Shown here piece by piece: positions 1 through 9,044 of a DNA stretch of 43,768 nt. Location of the stretch: contig JALZVB010000122.1 of NCBI GenBank assembly GCA_023300835.1, positions 1-43,768 of the forward strand, given 5' to 3'. This DNA comes from Saprospiraceae bacterium. GTDB lineage: Bacteria; Bacteroidota; Bacteroidia; Chitinophagales; Saprospiraceae. Below the pieces are notes generated by a model. The model saw only the letters and a list, made by a program, of their open reading frames with translations, was not told where the DNA came from and made no database searches. Position 1 is the first letter of the stretch; every line of letters begins with the position of its first letter. Made by a program: the position numbers and the translations under genes.

Positions 1-1146
1 TAATTCATCAAGTGTATATATAAGCGGCGGTGCCAGTCTAAACGAATTATTGTTAAATAAAAAATAATCAACCAGCGCACCCTGTTCATGTGCTTTATTC
101 ACAACATGTTTAAGATACTTTCTACGCTTAAGTTCTACGGCCATCATAAGCCCCGAGCTTCTGACCTCTTTGATAATAGGATGCTTGAGTTTATTGAGGA
201 TAAGTTTTTCTTTCTCTAATACCTGATGTACGATATCGCCTTGGGTCAATACTTCTAAGGTTGCGAGCGCTGCGGCACATACGACAGGGTGCCCACCGAA
301 GGTTGTTATATGTCCCAAGTCTGGGTTACGGGCAAATAGATTAATTAGGTCCCTGTTTCCCACAAGGCCACCGATAGGCATTCCACCTCCCATGGCTTTA
401 CCTATGCACAATAGATCAGGAACAACATCGTATTTCTGATGAGCAAACAAATGTCCCGTTCTGCCAAAACCTGTCTGTATCTCATCTAGTATCATCAATG
501 CACCGACCTCATCACAACGCTTTCTCACTTTAATGAGATAATCGTCTGTAGGGGGAATAATGCCTGCTTCCGCCTGCACAGGTTCTATAATAACAGCTGC
601 TGTACGGCAAGTTATTCTAGCTAAGTCTGCCTCATTATTGAATTCAATATGCCTTACTCCTGGTATCAATGGCATAAAGGCACGGCTGTAATCATGATCA
701 GATCGCAATGTTTCTGCACCTTGTGTACTGCCATGATAGGCATGTCGCCCGGAAATTAACTCATAACGACCTGTTGCTCGTTTGGCTAATTTCATAGCGA
801 CTTCTATGACTTCACTACCCGAACTGAGGTAGTAGATACAGTTGAGGCTAGGGTCTAACTGCTTACTGAGCAACTGGGCATAAGCAGTCTGAGGGGCTTG
901 TATATGCTCTCCATACACCATTGTATGCATATGTTTCCCTAGTTGTGTGACAATGGCTTCGACAACCTTGGGATGTCTGTGCCCTAGTGAACTTACAGAG
1001 ATGCCTGAGTTAAGATCATAGTATTGCTTTCCATTGGTATCGTAGATAAATATTCCTTCGGCGTAATCTATTTCTAGGGCCAGAGAATATGTGCTTGTCT
1101 GCGCGACGTGATTGAGGAAAATATCCCTTTTACTATAAGCGTCCAT
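1..1146 (-). CDS. Class III (PLP-dependent) aminotransferase, C-terminus cut by window edge
   Basis: The reverse strand is open from an ATG at 1146 to base 1, giving 382 codons without a stop. The protein has the fold-type I class III signature: an SSGSE phosphate-binding stretch near residues 108-112, an LDEIQTGFGRTG block at 220-231 with the cofactor-binding Asp221, and the Schiff-base lysine K250 in CIGKAMGGG. This pattern is shared by acetylornithine, ornithine and related aminotransferases, which transfer an omega-amino group to 2-oxoglutarate or pyruvate. Substrate cannot be decided from the sequence. The family usually runs to about 390-430 residues, so only a short C-terminal piece is probably missing. 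It is divergent from the thioredoxin-like gene at 1261, with 114 bases between the two starts. Family assignment is secure; the specific reaction is not. Confidence 0.9.
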   Translation of the reverse strand, partial: MDAYSKRDIFLNHVAQTSTYSLALEIDYAEGIFIYDTNGKQYYDLNSGISVSSLGHRHPKVVEAIVTQLGKHMHTMVYGEHIQAPQTAYAQLLSKQLDPSLNCIYYLSSGSEVIEVAMKLAKRATGRYELISGRHAYHGSTQGAETLRSDHDYSRAFMPLIPGVRHIEFNNEADLARITCRTAAVIIEPVQAEAGIIPPTDDYLIKVRKRCDEVGALMILDEIQTGFGRTGHLFAHQKYDVVPDLLCIGKAMGGGMPIGGLVGNRDLINLFARNPDLGHITTFGGHPVVCAAALATLEVLTQGDIVHQVLEKEKLILNKLKHPIIKEVRSSGLMMAVELKRRKYLKHVVNKAHEQGALVDYFLFNNNSFRLAPPLIYTLDEL

Positions 1147-1260
1147 TGGCTATAAAGTATCTGTTATAATGTTGTTAAAATGTAAGGATAGCAAGATAAA
1201 TACCGTTGTTAAGGTGTATCGGACTATCATTTTGTTCATTTTTGTATGCAAAGCTAAAAA

Positions 1261-2427
1261 ATGCGGTTAACAGGACTTGTTTTACTTATTCTAATCACGT
1301 GTAATAGTTATGGTCAAGGGATTGAGTTTTTCCATGGCACATGGAAGGAGGCACTTGAAGAGGCCAAGAAAGAAGACAAGTTGATTTTTGTAGATACCTA
1401 TACAACATGGTGTGGCCCATGTAAACAGATGGCCGCTAAAGTGTTTACACAGAAAGCTGCTGGAGATTATTACAACGCTAACTTTATCAATATGAAGTTA
1501 GATATGGAAAAACCAGATGGCCGAGATTTTGAAGTGACCTATCCTGTAACGGCTTATCCTACTTTGATGTTTATAAACAGCAATGGGGACTTGGTAAAAA
1601 AATCTGTGGGAGGCAAAAAATTAGAAGACCTTATTGACTTAGGTAAAGCGGCTATATTAGGCTACGATAAATCAGGTGAATATGCTGAGTTATACGAAGG
1701 CGGAGACAGAAGTTATAAACTTATGCTTAACTATGTCACAGAACTCAATAAAGTATCAAAACCCAGTCTTAAGATATCTAACGACTACCTGACTTCTAAT
1801 CCAGACATATCGACAGCACAGAAAGCAAAGTTTTTATTATATGCCGTTGTAGATTCAGACTCTAAGTTATTCACGCAATTAATGGATAACAAGGAAGAAG
1901 CCATCGCTCAGAGTTCTGAAAAAATGTTCAGAGATAAAGTTTCTGAGGCGAGTCTGAAAACGGTAAGTAAAGCTGTAGAGTATGATTATGAAGACCTCTT
2001 AGAAGAAGCTATCTCTAACTATGAAAAAGCAGAGCTGGGTGATGATAAGAAATTCAGACAAGAAGCCACAATGTATTATTATCGACTTACTGGAGAGTAT
2101 GAAAAATGGGCGGACATGAGTAAGAAGTACTTGAAAAAGTATGGTAAAAAGAATCCAGAACTATACAAAGCTCAAGTAGATGTCATAAAACAAGAATTTG
2201 GTTACAAAAAAGAATCAAAAACTTACGCCTGCGAAATATGCAAAGAGATTGTAAAAAAAGATGATTCTGTAGGTAACTATTCTGAATATATCAAAACACT
2301 TATTGACTGTAAAAAGATAGATAAAGCAAGAGACGTTACTAAGGAGGCAATAAAAAAATCAAAGTCTCGAGAGGAAGATACCTCACAATATGAGAAAATC
2401 CTCAAGTACTTAGACACCATACAATAA
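1261..2427 (+). CDS. Secreted thioredoxin-like protein with CGPC active site
   Basis: This 388-residue protein starts with a hydrophobic signal peptide (about residues 1-18, ending near SYGQG), so it should act outside the cytoplasm. A thioredoxin fold follows, with the redox motif WCGPC at 50-54 and the cis-proline region YPTLMFI near 99-105. After about residue 140 the protein is lysine- and glutamate-rich and looks helical, resembling TPR-like repeats (EKWADMSKKYLKKYGKKNPELY and similar). It probably reduces or oxidises disulfides of exported proteins, but the partner is unknown. A paralogue begins 49 bases downstream, so the two are probably cotranscribed. The start codon is the first in-frame ATG and gives a proper signal peptide. 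Confidence 0.85.
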   Translation: MRLTGLVLLILITCNSYGQGIEFFHGTWKEALEEAKKEDKLIFVDTYTTWCGPCKQMAAKVFTQKAAGDYYNANFINMKLDMEKPDGRDFEVTYPVTAYPTLMFINSNGDLVKKSVGGKKLEDLIDLGKAAILGYDKSGEYAELYEGGDRSYKLMLNYVTELNKVSKPSLKISNDYLTSNPDISTAQKAKFLLYAVVDSDSKLFTQLMDNKEEAIAQSSEKMFRDKVSEASLKTVSKAVEYDYEDLLEEAISNYEKAELGDDKKFRQEATMYYYRLTGEYEKWADMSKKYLKKYGKKNPELYKAQVDVIKQEFGYKKESKTYACEICKEIVKKDDSVGNYSEYIKTLIDCKKIDKARDVTKEAIKKSKSREEDTSQYEKILKYLDTIQ

Positions 2428-2476
2428 ATTATAAATCCCACTCGAGCTCCCCATAGAGTATAATTGAAAACTGTAG

Positions 2477-3784
2477 ATGAAAATCTATTTAATCTGTGCC
2501 TTAGCTTCCATGTGGAGCATATCGCTTATCGGCCAAAGTGTACGATTTGTTGAAACCTCATTGAGCGCTGCTATTAACTTGGCTAAGCAAGCCAACAAAC
2601 CCATTTTTGTGGATACTTATAGTGAATACTGTAAGCCTTGTAAATTGATGGAGATCGAGTTTAGAAATCCAGAAGTTGCCAATTATTTTAATAAAAACTT
2701 TATTAATATAAGAGTGGATATGGAAGGGCAGAATGGTCCAGATTATGCACTGGCACATCAGATCGTTTTTCTCCCGACCTTACTTTTTCTCAGCCCAGAA
2801 GGAAATGAACGTCTCAAAATAGACCATATACTCAATGCTAAAGACCTCCTTAAATTTGGCAGGTTAATAAATGGCGAAACACCTCCAGTGGCTTCAGTAC
2901 CTGTCGCACGAGAAGTTGTTTCTGAACCTAAAATAGTACAACCTGCAAGCATAACAAAACCTAGTAAAACTAAGGAAGCTGCCCCAGTTTCTGCACAAGC
3001 TGATGTTACCGTGTCAAATGAAGATGATACAATATTACATGTCTTCAATGGAGACAAGGATGATCTACCTCCGCCGATACTTAAGGAAGAAGCTTACCTC
3101 AGAATGCAGTTTATGGATGGGAGTCACCATGCCGCAGCGGAGAAATATCTAAAGACACAATCTGATTGGAAAACAAAAGAGAATGTTGTTTTTATACATG
3201 ACTTTATTTCTAAAATGAATTCGCCAAAATTTGAATTCATGATTAATAACAGAACATTATTTGAGTCCGTTGTGGGCAAAGAAAATGTAGCCCAGACAAT
3301 ATCCATTCTCATCAACAAGGAACTAGAAAGAGGATACCCTCGACCTAATATAGACAGAGCAGAAAAACTATACACATATCTCAATCCCTCCACAGCCAAG
3401 CGTCAGGCAACAGCATATATGTTGGAGAGACTGTATGATGAAGGAAAAGACATTGAATTTATCAATCTAGGAGATAGTTATTTTAAATCAATTGACGATG
3501 TAACGAATCACCAATTAATAAACAAGTACGCCTCTAAAAAAGCACTCGCTGGAAAGAGCAAGAAAGCACTTAAGAAATGCGTAGCGTTAGTAGATAGAGC
3601 TATTGCTTTGTCAGACCAAGAACCCCTTTATTATATTACATTGGCAACAATAAGAATACGCCAAGAAAAAAGAAATGAAGCGCTTCTTAATCTTCAGAAA
3701 GCTGAAAAGCTAGCTGCTGCAAATGAACAATCAGATCTATTAGAAAAAATCAATAGCTTAAAACTTAATATCTCAAAAATGTAG
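2477..3784 (+). CDS. Secreted thioredoxin-like protein with CKPC active site and TPR-like C-terminus
   Basis: The 435-residue product is a paralogue of the upstream gene. It has a signal peptide (about 1-19, ending LIGQS), the same N-terminal layout (NKPIFVDTYSEYCKPCKLM) and a redox motif YCKPC at 51-55, where lysine replaces the usual glycine. The cis-proline region is FLPTLLFLS. A proline/alanine/valine-rich linker (about 135-175) separates the thioredoxin domain from a helical C-terminal half that looks like TPR repeats (for example around residues 370-425). Likely periplasmic or surface thiol-disulfide exchange, with the C-terminus binding a partner. The change in the CxxC dipeptide suggests a different redox potential from its neighbour; that is inference. 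Confidence 0.82.
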   Translation: MKIYLICALASMWSISLIGQSVRFVETSLSAAINLAKQANKPIFVDTYSEYCKPCKLMEIEFRNPEVANYFNKNFINIRVDMEGQNGPDYALAHQIVFLPTLLFLSPEGNERLKIDHILNAKDLLKFGRLINGETPPVASVPVAREVVSEPKIVQPASITKPSKTKEAAPVSAQADVTVSNEDDTILHVFNGDKDDLPPPILKEEAYLRMQFMDGSHHAAAEKYLKTQSDWKTKENVVFIHDFISKMNSPKFEFMINNRTLFESVVGKENVAQTISILINKELERGYPRPNIDRAEKLYTYLNPSTAKRQATAYMLERLYDEGKDIEFINLGDSYFKSIDDVTNHQLINKYASKKALAGKSKKALKKCVALVDRAIALSDQEPLYYITLATIRIRQEKRNEALLNLQKAEKLAAANEQSDLLEKINSLKLNISKM

Positions 3785-4047
3785 ATTATGCTATCTTCTA
3801 CAGGTTCCCCCATATGAGATTAGCAAATACAGTATCTCAGGTTGCGTTGTGCCCACTTAGGCCTTGCAACTGAACTTCATCAAAAAAGAAACCCATATTT
3901 GAATCAGTCGCTCTAGTTTTACGCTTATACTATATGGCGAAATATAGTGTTTGTGATTAATACAAGAAATACTAATTTCTTAATCATGCGTTTAGTTCGT
4001 GTTCTATAATTAATGCTACAGTACTAGGTTTTTTCGATATGGTGCAG
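3785..4047. other. Intergenic stretch without a recognisable gene
   Basis: This lies between the thioredoxin-like pair and an inverted-repeat element. All frames are broken by stops. A weak inverted pair (GGTTGC near 3841 and GCAACT near 3867) could form a hairpin but has no T-run. No RNA gene or promoter could be recognised. Confidence 0.5.
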
Positions 4048-4205
4048 TTATACCAATTAGCCTTCAGAAAGCCGCACAAATTTTAATAGAATCTGCCTAT
4101 CTCTGTGTTAAAAATACTCGTCATGCTATGGCTGCGTTTTTCGCCTTAAGCTAAACAAATTCTTCTTAAAATCTTATACGACAACTTGAAAGCTAAATGG
4201 TATTA
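4048..4205. repeat. MITE-like element of about 158 bp with imperfect terminal inverted repeats
   Basis: The left end reads TTATACCAATTAGC (4048-4061) and the right end reads GCTAAATGGTATTA (4192-4205). Read in reverse complement the right end is TAATACCATTTAGC, matching the left at 12 of 14 bases, and similarity continues a few bases inward (CTTCA against TTTCA). There is no coding frame inside. The interior holds a GTTAAAAATACTC...GCTATGGCT...GTTTTTCG core that resembles the palindromic core at 42503-42564. No clear target-site duplication is visible. This is the architecture of a non-autonomous inverted-repeat element or extragenic palindrome; copy number elsewhere in the genome is unknown. 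Confidence 0.6.
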
Positions 4206-4220
4206 CATATTGTTGTAAAC

Positions 4221-4253
4221 AAAAAGAGGCTGTCGAATCAAATCGACAGCCTC
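4221..4253 (-). terminator. Intrinsic terminator of the peptide transporter operon
   Basis: A perfect 11-bp stem, GAGGCTGTCGA (4226-4236) and TCGACAGCCTC (4243-4253), closes a 6-base loop. On the reverse strand the stem is followed by five T (4225-4221). It sits 24 bases past the stop of the transporter at 4277. Confidence 0.9.
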
Positions 4254-4276
4254 CTATATTAATAGTAATTTTTATT

Positions 4277-6022
4277 TTATCTAATACCGTGCATCAGTTT
4301 TTTCACCAGTGGATACATAACAGCAGAGAATACTGCAAACCCAATCGCAATGGCAGTCAATATCCAGAAGAAATAACTAAGGCCATGCTCTGCAGCAATT
4401 CCTTCAGACATCTCTCCAAATATACCTGCTAGTTTCATTCCTATCGCTACTGCGATATACCACATCGCAAACATGAATGCAATCATTCTACCTGGCACTA
4501 ACTTACTAACATAAGATAAGGCAACAGGAGAAACACATAATTCTCCTAGTGTATGAAAGAGATATACAAAAACTAACCAGAATACACTTACGCCAGCCGT
4601 CATACCTCCAGCACCTATACCTGCAGATCCTATGGCAACAACAGCCATACCTATTCCTAAGAATAACATACCGATGGCATATTTCATGTTTGCATTAGGG
4701 TTGTATTTACTTTCCCACCACTTAGAGAACAACGGTGCAAATGCGATAATGTACAATGAGTTTAATACACCAAACCAAGATGCAGGAACTTCAGTTGTAT
4801 CTTGATCAAATTGTGTCTTTAACATCCATAAAGCGATTCCCCAAATAATTACAAAAGAGGTAGCTAAAATAATATTTGACAAAGCAAATTTGGCAAAGGT
4901 CTTTTTAAATAAAGAGAACAATACATAAGTGATAATTCCTAATGGAATAATCGTCATCATTGAGTTGACTATCTTAAAGGTCAAAGCTGAATTTCCTTCT
5001 AGAATTCTATTCGTATGTTCCTTAGCAAATATTGTCAGTGACCCTGGTGCTTGTTCAAATAGTGCCCAGAAGAAAGTAGTAATAATTGCAAAGAAAATAA
5101 CCGCTAACATTCTGTCACGTGTCACACGATCGTATCGTGGGATCCTCATACCTAACAATAAAAAGAAACAACCTAGGGCTGTTAATATTAGAACATTAGG
5201 TCCAGAGACACCGCCTATTCCTAAGTTACCTGCGATGTCACTTGCGCCATTTGAGATCTTAGAAACAGGGTCATTAATGATCCATACTAAACCTAAAACA
5301 GCGGCTACTCCAGCCAATACTTTATCTAATGTTGTGAATGGGTTTCTCTTCGCTTCACCAGCTTCTAGTTCTTTATATGCTTCTTCTTTAGCTGGTTTCA
5401 TGCCGATGTTGCCAAAAATGTCTTGGGCAAACCAAAATTGTAATAGACCAAATAACATGAATATACCTGCAAGACCAAATCCTATTGACCAACCTACCGT
5501 TTCTCCAAGGTAACCACAAAGAAGAATTCCTAAAAAGGCTCCAGCATTAACCCCCATATAGAATATGGTATAGGCTCCATCTTTTTTCTCTGGATGGTTC
5601 TTATACATCTCAGATATGATAGAGGTCATATTGGGTTTAAAAAAACCACTCCCAAAGACCAGTGCCGTAAGTCCTGCATATATAAAGAATGGGGTTTCAA
5701 TGGCCATGCATCCATGACCGATAGTCATCAGCAATGCGCCTATGACAACTGCCACCCGATACCCAATAATTTTATCAGCAAAATAACCACCTAAGATTGT
5801 AGATAGATAAACTAATGAAGTATAGGTTCCAAAGATTGCATAAGCATGTTCCTTGGGCCAACCCCAGCCACCATCCATAAGAGATGCCGTGAAAAACATC
5901 ACGAGTAGTGCTCTCATCCCATAGTAAGAGAATCTCTCCCACATCTCAGTAAAGAACAATACAAACAACTGGGACGGATGCCCGAGTACTTCTGGTTTTA
6001 TTTCGACACTATGTGTTGCCAT
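4277..6022 (-). CDS. POT/PTR-family peptide:proton symporter (long form, 581 aa)
   Basis: This polytopic membrane protein belongs to the proton-coupled oligopeptide transporter family of the major facilitator superfamily, which imports di- and tripeptides. The POT signature ExxER is seen in the first helix (TEMWERFSYYGMR, E26-R30). Other conserved spots are FFKPN, the ALFEQAPG motif in the mid-protein helix, and GELCVSPVALS in a late helix. Compared with the adjacent 449-residue paralogue it carries two extra hydrophobic pairs: one near residues 235-295 (VLAGVAAVLGLVWIIN and LILTALGCFFLLLG) and one near 350-400. It follows the paralogue by 50 bases and ends at a strong terminator, so it is the second gene of a two-gene operon. 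Confidence 0.93.
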   Translation of the reverse strand: MATHSVEIKPEVLGHPSQLFVLFFTEMWERFSYYGMRALLVMFFTASLMDGGWGWPKEHAYAIFGTYTSLVYLSTILGGYFADKIIGYRVAVVIGALLMTIGHGCMAIETPFFIYAGLTALVFGSGFFKPNMTSIISEMYKNHPEKKDGAYTIFYMGVNAGAFLGILLCGYLGETVGWSIGFGLAGIFMLFGLLQFWFAQDIFGNIGMKPAKEEAYKELEAGEAKRNPFTTLDKVLAGVAAVLGLVWIINDPVSKISNGASDIAGNLGIGGVSGPNVLILTALGCFFLLLGMRIPRYDRVTRDRMLAVIFFAIITTFFWALFEQAPGSLTIFAKEHTNRILEGNSALTFKIVNSMMTIIPLGIITYVLFSLFKKTFAKFALSNIILATSFVIIWGIALWMLKTQFDQDTTEVPASWFGVLNSLYIIAFAPLFSKWWESKYNPNANMKYAIGMLFLGIGMAVVAIGSAGIGAGGMTAGVSVFWLVFVYLFHTLGELCVSPVALSYVSKLVPGRMIAFMFAMWYIAVAIGMKLAGIFGEMSEGIAAEHGLSYFFWILTAIAIGFAVFSAVMYPLVKKLMHGIR

Positions 6023-6072
6023 TGTATATTATTTTATTAATTGATTTTTTTGATATTAATTATATAGCTGAG

Positions 6073-7422
6073 TTAATGACTGCCTTTTATAACTAAGTCT
6101 TCAGCACCATGGGTAAGTCTTTTGAGTGGCTTTAGTATAGCCAATACTATTAATCCAAAAACCACTGTAAATATAAAGACGCCTGTAAAGACAGCCTTTT
6201 CACCAGCTCCTTCTGCACTAGCCCCTACAATTCCAGCAATTTTATTCCCTACGCCAGTTGCTGCAAAATAAGCACCCATCATCAATGAAGCATATTTGAC
6301 AGGAGCTAGTTTAGTTATAAATGATAAAGCTACAGGCGATGCACATAATTCTCCAATTGTATGAAATAGGTAAGCTAACACTAACCAATACATAGCAGAA
6401 GAACCTGTAGACTCATATTGCTCTGCGGCAAATCTCATAAACAGAAAACCAAATCCCATTATGATTATACCTATTGCCATCTTAAAGAGTGAAGAGCCTT
6501 CTCTTCCTTTCATTTTCCAATTGTACCAGAAACCTGCAATAGCTGTACCTAGTGTTATAATAAAAAATGCATTGACAGATTGGAACCAAGAAGCTGGCAC
6601 CTCCCAACCCATAAACATTCTATCCGTTTTGGTATCTGCATATATATTCATAAGACCACCCGCTTGTTCGAATGCTCCCCAGAAAACTATGATAAGTAAA
6701 AATGAAAGAAACATGACTAACATTCTGTCCTTCTCAATTTTAGTAAGCGGTCGATTAGCATGTTCTTTATCAGGATTATCGTCTTTGCCTATAAAATCTC
6801 CGATACCTACAAGGTGCTTCTGACCCCATACAAATACTAACAAACCCAATAACATACCTATCCCTGCTAATCCAAATCCATAATGCCATCCGATTGTTTC
6901 CCCAACATAACCGACGATAAGACTAGATAAAAAAGCCCCTACATTGATGCCAATATAGAAAATTGTAAACCCCGCATCTCTACGTTCGTCACCTTGTTTA
7001 TACAGACCTCCTACCATAGTAGATATATTAGGCTTAAGTAGGCCTACTCCAGCTATAATAAGCCCTAGCCCTGTGTAAAAAGCCCAATCTTGTGTTATCG
7101 CTAATATACTATGTCCTAGGACCAGAATCAAGCCTCCTAGTAATACCGATTTCTTCTGGCCAAGTATTTTATCTGCAATGAGACCACCTGGGATAGACAT
7201 AATATATACCAGTGCCGTGTATGTACCATACAGGCTTAATGCCTCAGTTGTAGACCAGCCTAGCCCTGGATTAGAATCCATTGTTTTGGTCGTTATATAT
7301 AGAACTAGTATTGCTCGCATACCATAATAAGAGAACCTTTCCCACATTTCTGTAAAAAAGAGAACGTACAATCCAACAGGATGTCCGAATAATTGTGGTT
7401 GATCGTCTAGATTGTTAGCCAT
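6073..7422 (-). CDS. POT/PTR-family peptide:proton symporter (short form, 449 aa)
   Basis: The start is the ATG at 7422. The product has the POT signature TEMWERFSYYGMR (E25-R29), GLLKPN, AFEQAGG in the mid-protein helix and GELCASPVALS in a late helix. It is clearly a paralogue of the next gene, but its linker between the sixth and seventh helices is a short hydrophilic stretch (GIGDFIGKDDNPDKEHANRP), where the longer paralogue has two extra hydrophobic segments. It therefore looks like a plain 12-helix carrier. Expected role is proton-driven uptake of small peptides across the inner membrane. It is the first gene of the pair, with an unassigned inverted repeat about 110 bases upstream. Confidence 0.93.
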   Translation of the reverse strand: MANNLDDQPQLFGHPVGLYVLFFTEMWERFSYYGMRAILVLYITTKTMDSNPGLGWSTTEALSLYGTYTALVYIMSIPGGLIADKILGQKKSVLLGGLILVLGHSILAITQDWAFYTGLGLIIAGVGLLKPNISTMVGGLYKQGDERRDAGFTIFYIGINVGAFLSSLIVGYVGETIGWHYGFGLAGIGMLLGLLVFVWGQKHLVGIGDFIGKDDNPDKEHANRPLTKIEKDRMLVMFLSFLLIIVFWGAFEQAGGLMNIYADTKTDRMFMGWEVPASWFQSVNAFFIITLGTAIAGFWYNWKMKGREGSSLFKMAIGIIIMGFGFLFMRFAAEQYESTGSSAMYWLVLAYLFHTIGELCASPVALSFITKLAPVKYASLMMGAYFAATGVGNKIAGIVGASAEGAGEKAVFTGVFIFTVVFGLIVLAILKPLKRLTHGAEDLVIKGSH

Positions 7423-7765
7423 AGTAAGGTTAGGATTTTGATTAGTTGGCCTAAATTAGATTTTTTAAAGGAAAATCGACAAGAACACCAAACATTATTA
7501 CTGAGTTGTCTGAGAGAATGCTGCATATAAATAGAATAACACAGTCCCAAGTTGAGATTGGGATAATAAATCTTCGAAAATTGTAACCCTTTGTTACTAC
7601 TGGTTAATTGTCAACTTGCGCAATACTGTGCTATTCTAATAGACTATGAGAACTTATTTTCACAATATAAAAATTATATCGCACTTGTAATGAGGTGTTT
7701 TTTGTATGGCAAATCGAGCACATGTGTGATATATAATTTGGTTGGACTTTTGTACGCTTGTAAAC
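7423..7765. other. Intergenic region upstream of the transporters, with a large imperfect inverted repeat
   Basis: No convincing gene is present. Bases 7534-7555 (AGAATAACACAGT then AAGTTG) pair with 7613-7638 (CAACTT then ACTGTGCTATTCT) across a 57-base middle, which itself holds a GTAAC/GTTAC stem (7584-7598). The rest is AT-rich and unremarkable. It could hold the promoter of the transporter operon, but no clear TTTG/TAnnTTTG pair was found. Confidence 0.55.
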
Positions 7766-7798
7766 AAAAAATGCCCCAGATTTTATCAATCTGAGGCA
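7766..7798 (-). terminator. Intrinsic terminator of the thioredoxin-fold lipoprotein gene
   Basis: The arms TGCCCCAGATT (7772-7782) and AATCTGAGGCA (7788-7798) pair with one mismatch and a 5-base loop. On the reverse strand six T follow (7771-7766). It lies 36 bases past the stop of the gene ending at 7835. Confidence 0.88.
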
Positions 7799-7834
7799 GT
7801 ATGTATCTACTCAACGTCAATATGTTGCTATAAC

Positions 7835-8854
7835 TTAGAAATTAAGTGTTCCTTTCTCTAAGTCATTAATAGCCGTACCTAACATATTCACAGGTATTTT
7901 TTTCAATCTGATCGTCTTACTCTGATCTAGAATGTACACCAGTGGGGTAGCATTGGCATAATAATCATCATGGACTTTAGAGTTTCCTGATTTGTCTCCT
8001 AGGTTTATAAATTCTCCAAGACCTTTTGCTTTGACACCTTCTACACATTCTTGATAGAATTCGCCTACTTCAGAGCATATCGTCACTGTAGCTACATCTA
8101 GGTTTTTACTTTTAACCTCTGCTTGGAATTCTTTCAATCTTGGAATTTCTTTAGTACATTCTTCACAATCTGGTGACCAGAAGAAAAGCACCGTGTATTT
8201 GTTCTTAATATCTGATAAAGCTACTTGTCCACCACCAATCTTATCTAATCTGAATTCTTTGGCTGTGTTACCCATAACTAGAGGACGTAACTTTTCTACA
8301 TGGTCCTTAAGCTCTTTATATTTTGTCTCAGTAAACCATGGAATAATATATTCAGACGCATGCTTATCTGATAAATGAATCAGAATCTCATCGTCAGTAA
8401 TTATCTGAGGAATTTTATATCTATCGTGTAGATAGTTAAACAGAAAGATAGTCGTATGCTGTTGTCCAGGTGCAATACTCATAAGGTAATCAATACCCTT
8501 AATAGCATCTTTGGATGATCTAGAAATAAAATTATTAAAATAGTAATCTAAATCCTTTTTTAATACATCAGAAGCCAATACCGCTGGATCTGTCATATCA
8601 TATTTGTTGAAATAATTCCACCAAACCGTTTTTGTAGTCTGTTGCGTCGCAGCTGTTGGTGCAGGATTCTGAGCTGGTTGTGTCACAGGCTGCTGCGTTG
8701 CAGGTTGTGGCGTTGCAGGTTGACTGGCTTTCTGGCCACAAGAAGCAAATGAAATTAATATCAATAAAACCATCAATGGATTAGGCTTAGCGGCAATCGA
8801 TAAGCATATATTGTTTAAATGTATCTTGGATTTAACCATAGTTAATTTATTCAA
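7835..8854 (-). CDS. Lipoprotein with DUF5106-like region and C-terminal TlpA-like thioredoxin domain
   Basis: The 339-residue product has a hydrophobic segment ending in a lipobox, ISFASC, with C39 the likely lipidated cysteine. The signal region is longer than usual, so M6 (MVKSK) or even M28 could be the true start. Residues 42-75 form a proline/threonine/glutamine-rich tether. The middle (about 80-200) resembles the DUF5106 region seen before thioredoxin domains in Bacteroidota. The C-terminal thioredoxin/AhpC-like domain carries WSPDCEEC (C230 and C233) and a cis-proline segment ATPLVYILD. It should be an envelope-anchored thiol-disulfide protein. It is a single gene with its own terminator, divergent from the alpha-2-macroglobulin gene. 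Confidence 0.85.
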   Translation of the reverse strand: MNKLTMVKSKIHLNNICLSIAAKPNPLMVLLILISFASCGQKASQPATPQPATQQPVTQPAQNPAPTAATQQTTKTVWWNYFNKYDMTDPAVLASDVLKKDLDYYFNNFISRSSKDAIKGIDYLMSIAPGQQHTTIFLFNYLHDRYKIPQIITDDEILIHLSDKHASEYIIPWFTETKYKELKDHVEKLRPLVMGNTAKEFRLDKIGGGQVALSDIKNKYTVLFFWSPDCEECTKEIPRLKEFQAEVKSKNLDVATVTICSEVGEFYQECVEGVKAKGLGEFINLGDKSGNSKVHDDYYANATPLVYILDQSKTIRLKKIPVNMLGTAINDLEKGTLNF

Positions 8855-9044
8855 GTTAAAAATAGAATAAGTATAATAGCTGCAAAAATATTACAAATAT
8901 TTTACATATGTAAATCGCTTGTTTCTTATGAGCAAAATTTATAAAATAGAAAAACATAGACGACTGCTAGTCATATATGGACAATTAGTCTATTATCTTA
9001 CCCCTATGAGAAATTGTCCTTTAATTGTAATAAAATTACTAGCT

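Noticed and set aside
4929..5513. A 194-codon open frame on the plus strand inside the long peptide transporter gene
   Set aside because: It is the antisense shadow of a strongly conserved membrane protein; its low-complexity translation has no motif.
7591..7794. A 67-codon open frame between the transporter and lipoprotein genes
   Set aside because: It runs through one arm of the inverted repeat and into the terminator hairpin of the lipoprotein gene, and has no recognisable motif.
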